This document shows, one piece after another, positions 1 through 8,336 of a stretch of DNA of 37,626 bases (positions are counted from its first letter, which is position 1; each line of letters opens with the position of its first letter). Location of the stretch: NCBI GenBank assembly GCA_964639395.1, contig CAZXCT010000004.1:1-37626 (forward strand). The letters are read 5' to 3'. This stretch comes from ATZT02 sp964639395 (lineage in GTDB: Bacteria > Actinomycetota > Actinomycetes > S36-B12 > UBA5976). Under the pieces are notes generated by a model that saw only the letters and a program-made list of their open reading frames with translations, ran no database searches and was not told the DNA's origin. Made by a program: the position numbers and the translations under genes.

Positions 1-1136
1 CCTACGCCTTATTGCGAAAAATGGACCTCAGCCAAGAAGAAGTTGCTCGTAGTCTAGGAATGTCACCCCTAAAGGTATTGACGAGAATAATCTGGCCTCA
101 AGTGCGAGTAGCGAGTATTGCTGGGGCGCTACTTAGCGCACTATATGCCTTAAGTGACTTTGGAACTGTCTCTTTGATGAGACTTGACACCTTCACTCGA
201 GTTATCTACACCATGTATCGAGCAACGTTTGATAGAAGTTCCGCGGCCAGCTTAGCCTTATTGCTTTTAGCGGTAAGTATTTTTGTAGTTTGGCTAGAGC
301 GTAATGCCCGAGGAATGGTGGTACCGGCTTTTACCGGCGCAGGCACAAATCGAGTCGGAGGGATTTTTGCAATTGGGCGCTATCGCTACTTTGCCACAGC
401 TTTTATCTTACTTATTTATACACTGACTTTGATTGTTCCTGGATATGTATTAGTTTCAAGATCCTTAAGTTTAAATACAAATATAGATTTTAAAAACTTA
501 ATCCAAGTAGTTTTAAATACCAGTTCAGTGGCATTTATTGGAGCAACTATTGCCTTGTTGCTTGCTTTGCCGGTCGGAATTCTTAGCGCAAGGTTTAAAT
601 CAAAATTTGCCACCTCGCTAGAAAACGGCCTCTTCATCACCCATGCACTACCTGGAGTTGTAGTCGGACTTTCACTAGTTGCACTTGGTGCACGATATCT
701 ACCTGGGATATATCAAACAATTTATCTCTTAGCTTTCGCCTACGCTTTATTATTTATTGCAAACTCACTTGGAGCCATTAGAAGTAGTTTGGCTAAAATT
801 CCTAATCGACTTGATGAAGTTTCTAGAAGTTTAGGTAATAATTACAACCAAACTCTGCGAAAGGTAATTCTTCCAATTGCCTCACCTGGGATCTTTTCTG
901 GCTGGTTACTTGTTTTTGTAACTGCGATGAAAGAACTGCCCGCGACATTAATGCTTAAACCGACTGGTTTTGAAACTCTTTCTACTTCACTTTGGACAGC
1001 AACCTCGATTTCGCAATATGCGCAAGCAGCGCCCTACGCGCTGGCGCTTATATTTATCGCCTCGATCCCCTCTTATCTACTGAACCGGCCAAATATGGCT
1101 GAGCGGACGCTAATGCGAGAGAATAATTACACATGA
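1..1136 (+). CDS. Iron(III)-type ABC transporter permease, 5' partial
   Basis: Inner-membrane permease of an Fe3+ (FbpB/SfuB/ThiP-like) ABC importer. The reading frame is open through the left edge (codons in phase from position 3), so the N-terminus is outside the window and the TTG at 12 is only an internal codon. It is a fused double permease: two EAA-type coupling loops are visible, EEVARSLGMSP near the visible start and DEVSRSLGNN about 265 residues later. Many hydrophobic helices lie between and after them. The ATPase gene follows with an ATGA overlap, so the two are co-translated. The substrate-binding protein is not in view and is probably upstream. Iron as substrate is inferred from family resemblance; thiamine or another ligand is possible. 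Confidence 0.85.
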   Translation, partial: YALLRKMDLSQEEVARSLGMSPLKVLTRIIWPQVRVASIAGALLSALYALSDFGTVSLMRLDTFTRVIYTMYRATFDRSSAASLALLLLAVSIFVVWLERNARGMVVPAFTGAGTNRVGGIFAIGRYRYFATAFILLIYTLTLIVPGYVLVSRSLSLNTNIDFKNLIQVVLNTSSVAFIGATIALLLALPVGILSARFKSKFATSLENGLFITHALPGVVVGLSLVALGARYLPGIYQTIYLLAFAYALLFIANSLGAIRSSLAKIPNRLDEVSRSLGNNYNQTLRKVILPIASPGIFSGWLLVFVTAMKELPATLMLKPTGFETLSTSLWTATSISQYAQAAPYALALIFIASIPSYLLNRPNMAERTLMRENNYT

Positions 1137-2152
1137 CCGATATAAAAATTGAAGCCTTGACTGTCTCTTATGGCGAGAGCAAAGTGCTCGATAATTTATC
1201 CCTTCACATCCCCTCTCAAAAACTAGTAGCAGTGTTGGGCCCCTCAGGATGCGGAAAATCCACCTTACTTCGCGCAATCGCGGGATTTGTAGCACCTAAA
1301 TCTGGAACAATTCGATTCGGCTCAACTTTAATGAGTGTGTCAAGTGTTCAGGTGCCACCCGAAAGACGAAATGTTGGCTACGTACCGCAAGAAGGTGCTC
1401 TGTTTCCGCATCTTTCAGTTTCAAAAAATATTGGTTTTGGACTTGCTAAAGGAAAGAGTTCGCAAAAAAGAATTGACGAAATGTTGAAATTAGTGGATAT
1501 GACTTCGTTTGCAAATCGACTCCCCCATCAATTAAGCGGCGGACAGCAGTTTCGGGTGGCAATTGCTAGAGCCTTAGCGCCTGCTCCGAATGTAATGCTG
1601 TTAGATGAGCCCTTTTCAGCGCTAGATGCACAATTACGCGAGGAATTACGCCAAGAAATAAAAATTATTTTAAAGGCCACAAATACCACCACGCTTTTAG
1701 TAACTCATGACAGAGAAGAAGCGCTAGTGATGGCGGATCTAGTGGCGCCTATGAAAGACGGAAAAATCATTCAAATCGGAACACCGCAAGAGGTCTACAA
1801 CTTTCCAGCTGGGCCAGAGACTGCAGTTAGTACTGGTGACGCCTTGATAATTTCGGCGATTAAAACCAAGTCCGGAAAAATCTACACTCCACTTTCGTCT
1901 ATCCAGCCGCAATCTGGAGTAAAGGGCAAACTAGTCGTTAGGCCGGAAGAGATTCAAATCGATTTAGTCAAGTCTAAATCCAATGCCAAGGTAGCAGAGA
2001 TCGAATATTTTGGTCATGACGCACTAATTCATTTAGAGTTAGCTGATAAGTCACAAATTTGTGCCAGGGTAGCCGCTCCAGTTAGTTTAAAAATAGGAGA
2101 CAAAGTACTTGCTACACAAACTGGGCCAATACGTTTTTACAACGAAAACTAA
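1133..2152 (+). CDS. Fe3+-type ABC transporter ATP-binding protein (FbpC-like)
   Basis: Cytoplasmic ATPase that powers the permease encoded just upstream; the two overlap by ATGA. Complete at 339 residues. Walker A GPSGCGKST is at residues 36-44, the Q-loop lies near YVPQEGALFPH (about 84-93), the ABC signature LSGGQ at 134-138, Walker B VMLLDEP at about 154-160, and the switch histidine in VTHDREEA at 192. The C-terminal third (about 230-339) looks like the TOBE-type regulatory domain of the FbpC/PotA group. The stop codon overlaps that of the convergent aconitase gene by four bases (CTAA), which leaves no room for a terminator. ATPase identity is secure; iron specificity is inferred from the family. 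Confidence 0.9.
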   Translation: MTDIKIEALTVSYGESKVLDNLSLHIPSQKLVAVLGPSGCGKSTLLRAIAGFVAPKSGTIRFGSTLMSVSSVQVPPERRNVGYVPQEGALFPHLSVSKNIGFGLAKGKSSQKRIDEMLKLVDMTSFANRLPHQLSGGQQFRVAIARALAPAPNVMLLDEPFSALDAQLREELRQEIKIILKATNTTTLLVTHDREEALVMADLVAPMKDGKIIQIGTPQEVYNFPAGPETAVSTGDALIISAIKTKSGKIYTPLSSIQPQSGVKGKLVVRPEEIQIDLVKSKSNAKVAEIEYFGHDALIHLELADKSQICARVAAPVSLKIGDKVLATQTGPIRFYNEN

Positions 2153-4803
2153 ATACCAGCCAATTGTCGCAATACATACAACAAGATTCCGCCGTGGCGA
2201 AAATATTCTGCTTCACCAGGTGTATCAATTCGAACTTTGACTTCAAAGTTAATCACTGAACCATCGGATTTTTTAGCGGCGACCTTAACGGTTGATGGGA
2301 TCATGCCCTGATTTAGCTGGGTTATACCCAATATTGAAAATTCTTCACTTGCGTTTAGGTTCAAACTTTCTAGGTTTTCGCCATCTTTAAATTGCAGCGG
2401 TAGTACGCCCATTCCAACTAGATTGCTGCGATGTATCCGCTCATAAGATTCGGCAATCACGGCCTTTACCCCCAGCAGCGAGGTGCCTTTTGCTGCCCAA
2501 TCGCGCGATGAGCCCGATCCGTACTCTTGACCCGCAATTATTACAAGTGGAATATCTTTTTCGCCATAGGCCTGTGCTGCGTCGTAAATAGAAGTAGTTT
2601 CATTAGTTAATAAGTTTTTTGTGAATCCACCTTCTACCCCAGAAACCAACTTATTCCGCAGACGAATATTGGCAAATGTTCCTCGAATCATTACTTCGTG
2701 ATTGCCGCGGCGAGAACCATAAGAGTTGAAATCTTTCTTATCAATTCCATTGGCTGTCAAATACTTACCAGCCGGACTATCAGCTTTAATGTTTCCGGCA
2801 GGTGAGATGTGATCAGTTGTTACTGAATCACCTAGCCAAGCCAGCACTCGGGCTGAAGAAATATCACTTACCTCATTTGGTTTTGTTGGCATGTTGTCAA
2901 AATAAGGCGCTTTTCTTACATAAGTGCTTTGTTGATCCCAATCAAATATCGCACCGGTTGGAGTTTGTAATGCTTGCCATCTTTCGTCGCCCTTAAATAC
3001 GTCGGCATATCGCTTGGTGAACATCTCTTTATCAATGGCGCCTTGAATTGTTTTGGTAATTTCATCAGTAGTGGGCCAAATATCCTTTAGATAAACTGGC
3101 GCACCTGCTTCATCAAAGCCGAGGGGATCATTAACAATGTCTATGTCCATGGTGCCAGCGAGCGCATAGGCAACCACTAACGGCGGTGAAGCTAAATAGT
3201 TCATCTTTACATCGGGATTTATTCTTCCTTCAAAGTTTCGGTTGCCACTTAAAACTGCTGAGACTGACAAATCAGCTTCGTTTACCGCTTTAGAGATTTC
3301 ACTCGGAAGTGGCCCGCTGTTTCCGATGCAAGTGGTGCAGCCATAGCCGACCAAATCAAACCCAAGTTTTTCTAGGTAGGCAGTGAGTCCAGATTTGTTG
3401 TAGTAGTCAGTAACAACTTGAGATCCTGGTGCCAGCGTGGTTTTAACCCATGGCTTTCGCGAGAGTCCCTTTTCTACCGCTTTTTTTGCCAAAAGCCCTG
3501 CCCCGATCATCACATCAGGGTTAGAGGTATTTGTACAAGAAGTTATTGCGGCGATTACGACTGCGCCATGTTTGAGTTCAAAACTTTCACCAGAAAGGTT
3601 TACCGTTACGCTTTTTTCGAGCTCAGTTGTGTACTGCGGCAAAACTTTTTTAAAATTATTTTTTGCTTCTCTAAGATTAATTCTGTCTTGTGGGCGCTTT
3701 GGGCCAGCAATGCTTGGCTCAACTGAATCTAAATCTAACTCCAAGTACTCACTAAATCTAGGTGTGTGTTTAGGATCTAGCCACAAACCTTGCGCTTTAG
3801 CATAGGTTTCTATTAATGCTAATTGTTGTTCGCTTCGCCCAGTAAACCTTAAGTAATCAATTGTTTGATTATCAATTGGAAATATTGCAACGGTCGAACC
3901 GTATTCTGGGCTCATGTTACCGATAGTTGCTCTGTTAGCTAAAGGAATATTAGAACAACCTTCGCCATAAAATTCTACAAACTTACCAACAACTTTATGC
4001 TGTCTTAACTTTTCAGTGATTGTTAAAACTAAGTCGGTAGCTGTTACGCCTTCTTTTAGAATTCCAGTTAATTTAAATCCAACAACTTGCGGAATCAACA
4101 TACTTACTGGTTGGCCCAACATGGCTGCTTCAGCTTCTATTCCGCCGACGCCCCAACCCAAAACTCCCAGTCCGTTCACCATTGTGGTGTGTGAGTCTGT
4201 TCCAACTACGGTGTCAGGATAAGCAACTGAATCTTTTTCAAAAATAACTCTTGCTAAGTTTTCAATATTCACTTGATGGACGATTCCGGTACCTGGTGGA
4301 ACTACTTTAAATTCAGAAAATGCGCCTTGTCCCCAACGCAAAAATTGATACCGTTCAATATTTCTTTGATATTCCAAATCCACATTTGTTGTAAAAGCGG
4401 TACTTGACCCAAAGGCGTCTGCAATTACTGAGTGGTCGATTACCAACTCTGCCGGTGCTAGCGGATTTACCAGTTGCGGATCTTTTTTTAATTCATTCAT
4501 TGCCTCGCGCATAGTTGCTAGATCTACTATCGCTGGTACGCCGGTGAAATCTTGCATAATCACCCGGGCAGGGGTGTATGGAATCTCGGTATCTGGCTCG
4601 GTTTTTGGGTCCCAATCGGCCAAGGCTTGAATGTGAGCTTTAGTCACATTAAAACCATCTTCTTTGCGAAGTAGGTTCTCTAGCAAAATCTTCAAACTAA
4701 AAGGTAAGTCAGCTGTATTACTAATTCTTGTAATATCAAAAATCGAGACCGATTTGGCCCCAACCGCCAATTCGCGCTTAGTGTTAAAAGAATTCTGACT
4801 CAA
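2149..4803 (-). CDS. acnA: Aconitate hydratase (AcnA/IRP1 type)
   Basis: Converts citrate to isocitrate in the TCA cycle. At 884 residues it has the usual size of AcnA. The three cysteines that hold the [4Fe-4S] cluster are visible: C423 in ITSCTNTSNPD, and the pair in GCTTCIGNSG at about 489 and 492. The substrate motif VGTDSHTTMVNGLGVLGWGVGG (around 200-221) and the C-terminal swivel-domain motif EYGSGSSRDWAAKG are present. The start is TTG at 4803 with GGAG six bases upstream. It is the last gene of a leftward run after the m5U methyltransferase. Its stop overlaps the stop of the convergent ABC ATPase gene. Confidence 0.97.
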   Translation of the reverse strand: MSQNSFNTKRELAVGAKSVSIFDITRISNTADLPFSLKILLENLLRKEDGFNVTKAHIQALADWDPKTEPDTEIPYTPARVIMQDFTGVPAIVDLATMREAMNELKKDPQLVNPLAPAELVIDHSVIADAFGSSTAFTTNVDLEYQRNIERYQFLRWGQGAFSEFKVVPPGTGIVHQVNIENLARVIFEKDSVAYPDTVVGTDSHTTMVNGLGVLGWGVGGIEAEAAMLGQPVSMLIPQVVGFKLTGILKEGVTATDLVLTITEKLRQHKVVGKFVEFYGEGCSNIPLANRATIGNMSPEYGSTVAIFPIDNQTIDYLRFTGRSEQQLALIETYAKAQGLWLDPKHTPRFSEYLELDLDSVEPSIAGPKRPQDRINLREAKNNFKKVLPQYTTELEKSVTVNLSGESFELKHGAVVIAAITSCTNTSNPDVMIGAGLLAKKAVEKGLSRKPWVKTTLAPGSQVVTDYYNKSGLTAYLEKLGFDLVGYGCTTCIGNSGPLPSEISKAVNEADLSVSAVLSGNRNFEGRINPDVKMNYLASPPLVVAYALAGTMDIDIVNDPLGFDEAGAPVYLKDIWPTTDEITKTIQGAIDKEMFTKRYADVFKGDERWQALQTPTGAIFDWDQQSTYVRKAPYFDNMPTKPNEVSDISSARVLAWLGDSVTTDHISPAGNIKADSPAGKYLTANGIDKKDFNSYGSRRGNHEVMIRGTFANIRLRNKLVSGVEGGFTKNLLTNETTSIYDAAQAYGEKDIPLVIIAGQEYGSGSSRDWAAKGTSLLGVKAVIAESYERIHRSNLVGMGVLPLQFKDGENLESLNLNASEEFSILGITQLNQGMIPSTVKVAAKKSDGSVINFEVKVRIDTPGEAEYFRHGGILLYVLRQLAGI

Positions 4804-4851
4804 GTTTGCTCCATATGAAGTTTACGAGCAAATCCTATCAGTTGAAAAAAA

Positions 4852-6009
4852 TCAAACTTCCGGTGCAAAAATCGCGACTGTTTCCATGTGATGGGTCTGG
4901 GGAAACGCATCTACCAACTCCAAAGCGCAAAGCTGCCACCCAGTATCTACTAATACTTTGGTATCGCGAGCGAGTGAAGCCGGATCGCAAGCGATATAAA
5001 TTATCTGCTGCTGTGCGATTTCAGCTAACCTCGCACTCGCCTTCTGCCCCAAGCCACTTCGCGGTGGATCTAGCAAAACTAAATCATATTTTTGATTAGT
5101 ACTAAAAATAAATTTTTCAACATCCATTCTCACTGATTTAGCATTAGCAAACTTTGCCAAATTTTCTGCAGCACAAGCTGCCGCATTTTTGTCTAGCTCA
5201 ACTGAAGTGAGTTTTGATATTTTGTTATTTTCTAGTAGTAGTCTGCCAAAAATGCCTACTCCGGCAAATAAGTCTAAAGCGCTATTGTTCGGTATTGCTG
5301 CTTTTAGAATGATTTCACTAAGTTTTTCGGCTGCTGCTATATGAGACTGCCAAAACCCAGAAGCAAAATGAATAAAATCAACATTACCAATTCGTGTTGA
5401 TATTTTTTTGTCAAATCCTTTTTCTAAAATAATTGTCTCAGTATCAGTAGATATTAATTCAACTTCGGTATTAATAAATTCATCTTTTAGCTCAGCTAAA
5501 AATGAGTTGATTGCCGGTAGGGCAACTTTGCAATGAGTAATTGGTATCGTTTGATTTGAACGAAACTTTCTAAACCCCAACTCACCCATTTCATTAGTGG
5601 TTAAGCGAATTTTGCTTCTATAGTTAAAGTCTTTTGGGTCCAACTGATGGGTAATGATCTCAGGTAGTGCTGAAATGTTGGCTAAGCGATTTAGTTGCTC
5701 AATAAGAATATCTTTTTTTAATAGAAGTTGATAGTCGATATCAGCATGCTGAAAATCGCAACCACCACAGCCTTCAGCTTTAAAGTACTCACAAGGTGGT
5801 GTAACTCTGTGTTCATTTTTTTCTAGAACGGTTAGCGTTTCGCCAATCCAGGCTCTTTTACCAGGTGCTGATTTAACGATCCGCACTTTGACAAGTTCAC
5901 CCGGTAGCGCCTGTCTTACAAAAATCACGACACCTTCGTGGCGTGCTACAACATAACCACCGTGAGCAATTTTGTCACATCGAACTTCAATTACTTCATC
6001 AATTTTCAA
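4852..6009 (-). CDS. RNA (uracil-5)-methyltransferase, TrmA/RlmD family with TRAM domain
   Basis: SAM-dependent enzyme that makes 5-methyluridine in 23S rRNA or tRNA. 385 residues. An N-terminal TRAM-like RNA-binding domain spans about 3-60. It is followed by an iron-sulfur set, C73-x7-C81-x2-C84 (in GCGGCDFQH) plus C160 in ITHCKVALP. The Rossmann SAM motif DLFAGVGIFG is at about 246-255, DPPRSGLG at 314-321, the catalytic cysteine C341 in ACDPASLARD, and the general-base glutamate in HHMETVA at 376. The start is TTG with only a weak ribosome site. It sits between the DUF3159 and aconitase genes, all leftward. Which uridine is modified cannot be told from sequence alone. Confidence 0.92.
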   Translation of the reverse strand: MKIDEVIEVRCDKIAHGGYVVARHEGVVIFVRQALPGELVKVRIVKSAPGKRAWIGETLTVLEKNEHRVTPPCEYFKAEGCGGCDFQHADIDYQLLLKKDILIEQLNRLANISALPEIITHQLDPKDFNYRSKIRLTTNEMGELGFRKFRSNQTIPITHCKVALPAINSFLAELKDEFINTEVELISTDTETIILEKGFDKKISTRIGNVDFIHFASGFWQSHIAAAEKLSEIILKAAIPNNSALDLFAGVGIFGRLLLENNKISKLTSVELDKNAAACAAENLAKFANAKSVRMDVEKFIFSTNQKYDLVLLDPPRSGLGQKASARLAEIAQQQIIYIACDPASLARDTKVLVDTGWQLCALELVDAFPQTHHMETVAIFAPEV

Positions 6010-6039
6010 TTTAACCCAAGTCTAATCTTCACTATTAAA

Positions 6040-6660
6040 TTACTCTGTGCTCGCGGCGCGATCGCGAGCTGCTTTGGCAATTCGATAAGTGACATAAACC
6101 GCTAGTAGATACAGTGGCCAGCCCATAAATAGCCGACTGGTTCCTAGCAGGCCAATGGCTTGATTGAAATAAAGCGGTATTTGCACAATCAATCTAATAC
6201 TAAAAAGGCCCACCCAAAACCAAGTTAAATTCACACAAACCCGCCGCAAGCTCGGATTTGTTAACCACAACTTTGTATCACCCGAGATGGCTCCAATGAT
6301 GTACGCCATGAGTGGTTTCTTAATAAAAATAGATCCAGCAAATACGGCTGCATAAATGGCGTTGGTTACCAAGCCTGTTAGAAAGAAATTTGCGGCATTA
6401 TTAGTGCGGTAAGTAATAAAGACAGAGATTGCTAGTCCAAAAAACCCTGCAATCACTTGTGAAAGGGATTCCTTTTTAATAAGACGCAAAGCAAATATCA
6501 CTGCGCCAACACTGAGTGACACCCAAAGTGCCAAGTTTAATTCACTAAAAACTAAATATAAAATTAAAAATATAGCCGCCGGCAAGCCCGAATCTACTAA
6601 CCCGCGCCAGCCACCTAATGCCTTTTCGAATAATTCTCTATCTGGATTTTGATTTGACAT
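6040..6660 (-). CDS. DUF3159 family membrane protein
   Basis: Actinobacteria-specific integral membrane protein of unknown function. 206 residues with about six hydrophobic segments. The hallmark N-terminal LGGWRGLVDSGLPAAIF (about 15-31), in which a soluble helix leads into the first membrane segment, matches DUF3159. The C-terminal region has RRVCVNLTWFWVGLFSIR followed by a last membrane helix. It starts with ATG at 6660, three bases after the dut stop, so it is probably co-transcribed with dut. In other actinobacteria DUF3159 genes lie near dut and TrmA-family genes, and the same grouping is seen here. No function is assigned. Confidence 0.85.
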   Translation of the reverse strand: MSNQNPDRELFEKALGGWRGLVDSGLPAAIFLILYLVFSELNLALWVSLSVGAVIFALRLIKKESLSQVIAGFFGLAISVFITYRTNNAANFFLTGLVTNAIYAAVFAGSIFIKKPLMAYIIGAISGDTKLWLTNPSLRRVCVNLTWFWVGLFSIRLIVQIPLYFNQAIGLLGTSRLFMGWPLYLLAVYVTYRIAKAARDRAASTE

Positions 6661-6663
6661 TAG

Positions 6664-7098
6664 TTACCGCCCAGAAGAACCAAAGCCGCCAGTACCTCTT
6701 GCGGATTGTGGTAATTGTTCTACTAATTCAAATTCAACGCTAGCTACTTCTTGGATGATCAGCTGCGCGATTCTGTCTCCTGCTTTTATTTCAAAACTAT
6801 CTTGCGAATTTAGATTTATCAAGATTACTTTTATCTCTCCGCGATAACCTGCATCAATAGTTCCGGGGGCATTTAATACTCCGATTCCGTGTTTTATTGC
6901 TAAGCCTGAGCGTGGGTGAACTAGACCGACCTGATTTTTTTCAAGCGCAATTGCAATACCGGTGCCAATCGCGGCTCGTTCAAAAGGAGCCAAGCGCACT
7001 GATTCCACCGCAGATAGATCAAAACCCGCATCAAATTCATTTGCTTGGGTAGGAATTTGGGCATTTGGGTGCAATTTCAAGAATGGGACTTTAATCAA
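6664..7098 (-). CDS. dut: dUTP diphosphatase (dUTPase)
   Basis: Hydrolyses dUTP to dUMP, keeping uracil out of DNA and supplying dTMP synthesis. The five trimeric-dUTPase motifs are in order: EFDAGFDL, HPRSGLAIKHG, NAPGTIDAGYRGEIKV, GDRIAQLII and the P-loop-like RGTGGFGSSGR at the C-terminus. The start chosen is TTG at 7098, giving 144 residues that begin IKVPFLKLHP as in relatives, with GAAAGGA six bases upstream. The open frame runs on to 7155, but that extension would overlap the divergent gene starting at 7145 and matches nothing in the family. It is the first gene of the leftward run that includes DUF3159. Confidence 0.95.
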   Translation of the reverse strand: MIKVPFLKLHPNAQIPTQANEFDAGFDLSAVESVRLAPFERAAIGTGIAIALEKNQVGLVHPRSGLAIKHGIGVLNAPGTIDAGYRGEIKVILINLNSQDSFEIKAGDRIAQLIIQEVASVEFELVEQLPQSARGTGGFGSSGR

Positions 7099-7144
7099 TG
7101 CAGTCCTTTCATAAATCAAAATTGTCTCTGCCACAATTGAGTCT

Positions 7145-7387
7145 ATGGCAAACAATCCGGTTTCGGTAGGCGCACGGCTTTTGGGCCCGCTACTGACTCC
7201 ACTCGTTACAGCCCTAGCGAAAAAGATTACGGCAAATTCTTTTACTAAAGCTACCGGACGAAAGCCACCTACAAAAAAATCACCTGGCTCATTTTCAGAT
7301 AATTTACTTTGGGCTATTGCCTTGACAACTATGTTGGCTTTAGCTCAAATGCTGGTACAAAAATTTTTCGAGAAGAACAACGACTAA
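7145..7387 (+). CDS. DUF4235 family small membrane protein
   Basis: 80-residue protein resembling the actinobacterial DUF4235 family, whose function is unknown. A hydrophobic N-terminal helix (about 8-27, containing LLGPLLTPLVTALAKKI) is followed by a polar proline- and lysine-rich stretch with KATGRKPPTKKSPG. A second membrane helix spans about 48-70 (LLWAIALTTMLALAQMLV) and the tail is charged. It is divergent from dut across a 46-bp spacer and convergent with the DUF4193 gene, sharing CTAA at the stops. No clear ribosome site precedes the ATG, so a leaderless message is possible. Family assignment is by pattern and moderately sure. Confidence 0.7.
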   Translation: MANNPVSVGARLLGPLLTPLVTALAKKITANSFTKATGRKPPTKKSPGSFSDNLLWAIALTTMLALAQMLVQKFFEKNND

Positions 7388-7680
7388 GCGCATTCTTCGC
7401 ATATCATTACACCTTTTTTATCGCTAGCCAATCTGCTGCGATGCATTACTAAGAAACATTTTGAACAAGTAAATTCGTCTGCTTGTTTTGGAACTACTTT
7501 TACCGAAAGTGATTCATCTGAAAGGTCTGCACCGGGCAATTCGATAGTTTCAAGAATTTCATTCTCATCAACATCTGCTTGCGGATTATTTGTTTCGGCG
7601 CGCTTAGCCTTTAAATCTTCAAGACTGTCTTCGGCTAACTCTTCATCAGTTTTGCGTGGGGCATCGTAATCAGTTGCCAC
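7384..7680 (-). CDS. DUF4193 family zinc-ribbon-like protein
   Basis: Small actinobacterial protein (98 residues) of unknown function. It has the family's acidic N-terminus (MATDYDAPRKTDEE) and a C-terminal zinc-ribbon-like set of four cysteines: C72-x2-C75 in TCSKCFLV and C94-x2-C97 in CEECA at the very end. The start is GTG at 7680 with AAAGGAG about 11 bases upstream. A possible -10 (TATAGG, 7701-7706) places the promoter in the spacer shared with the divergent carbonic anhydrase gene. The stop overlaps that of DUF4235. Zinc binding is inferred from the cysteine spacing. Confidence 0.88.
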   Translation of the reverse strand: MATDYDAPRKTDEELAEDSLEDLKAKRAETNNPQADVDENEILETIELPGADLSDESLSVKVVPKQADEFTCSKCFLVMHRSRLASDKKGVMICEECA

Positions 7681-7724
7681 GGTCTCAACATCTCCTTTGT
7701 CCTATACGCGAGGATTGTGCCGTA

Positions 7725-7758
7725 TCACCAGCACTTTGGCACTTTTTAAAACTGGTGA
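7725..7758. repeat. Inverted repeat in the DUF4193 / carbonic anhydrase spacer
   Basis: TCACCAG (7725-7731) is repeated as its exact reverse complement CTGGTGA (7752-7758) around a 20-base loop. The left arm would overlap the -35 area of a leftward DUF4193 promoter. It could be an operator or chance; no regulator is known for it. Confidence 0.4.
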
Positions 7759-7781
7759 GTCCCGCCACAATAGACCTACCG

Positions 7782-7803
7782 CCTCACCCCTGACTGGGTG
7801 AGG
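7782..7803 (+). promoter_or_regulatory. GC-rich hairpin in the leader of the gamma-carbonic anhydrase gene
   Basis: Perfect 8-bp inverted repeat CCTCACCC / GGGTGAGG with a six-base loop, ending 14 bases before the ATG at 7818. The only ribosome-site-like bases (GAGGG, 7800-7804) lie in its 3' arm, so the stem could mask translation initiation. It sits between divergent genes, where a terminator is not needed, and it has no T-run. The role is inferred. Confidence 0.5.
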
Positions 7804-7817
7804 GCACAATTTGATTC

Positions 7818-8336
7818 ATGGCAATCTACTCACTTTTTGACAAGACCCCGCAAATAGCCGCCAGCGCTTACTTACACCCAGATTGTGTAGTGATTGGTGA
7901 TGTCCGAATTGGCGCCAAGGCCTCGATCTGGCCTGGTGCAGTGTTGCGCGGTGATTCAAGTTACATCTCTATTGGAGAAGAAACTTCAATCCAAGATGGA
8001 ACGGTAATTCATTGTCGCAATCAAGAACCCACCGTAATTGGCGCCCGCTGCGTAGTTGGCCACAATGCGCATCTTGAAGGTTGCACGGTTGCAGATAATT
8101 GTTTAATTGGATCGGGGTCAACTGTTTTAGAAAATTCAAAAATTGAACAATTTAGTTTGGTAGCAGCCGGCTCGGTAGTGCCGCCGGGCAAGGTAGTTCC
8201 TAGTTATTCACTAGCTATTGGAGTTCCAGTAAAGATTAAAGAAAATATGTTCCAATCTGGTGCATTCGAAGATTCGGTTGAAAATTATTTAAACCTCAGT
8301 TCGCAATACCAAAGTGGGCTAAAAAGAATTGACTAA
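7818..8336 (+). CDS. Gamma-class carbonic anhydrase family protein (left-handed beta-helix)
   Basis: 172-residue hexapeptide-repeat protein of the gamma-carbonic anhydrase / YrdA / PaaY group. The repeats run from about 20 to 125 and a short C-terminal helix follows. Candidate zinc ligands are H65 (VIHCR) and H82 (VVGHNAHLEGC). At the position where canonical members have the third histidine (LHGC) this protein has glutamate (E87, LEGC), with a histidine at 85 instead. Carbonic anhydrase activity is therefore uncertain. An in-frame TGA just upstream fixes ATG 7818 as the start. The stop shares CTAA with the convergent inositol monophosphatase gene. Confidence 0.88.
   Translation: MAIYSLFDKTPQIAASAYLHPDCVVIGDVRIGAKASIWPGAVLRGDSSYISIGEETSIQDGTVIHCRNQEPTVIGARCVVGHNAHLEGCTVADNCLIGSGSTVLENSKIEQFSLVAAGSVVPPGKVVPSYSLAIGVPVKIKENMFQSGAFEDSVENYLNLSSQYQSGLKRID

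Noticed and set aside
12..14. TTG at 12 as the true start of the permease gene
   Set aside because: The frame is open to the left edge and the family sequence continues upstream; permeases of this type have several more helices before this point.
7099..7155. Longer dut reading frame starting at TTG 7155
   Set aside because: It would overlap the divergent DUF4235 gene, lacks family similarity in the extra 19 residues, and a good ribosome site (GAAAGGA) precedes the TTG at 7098.
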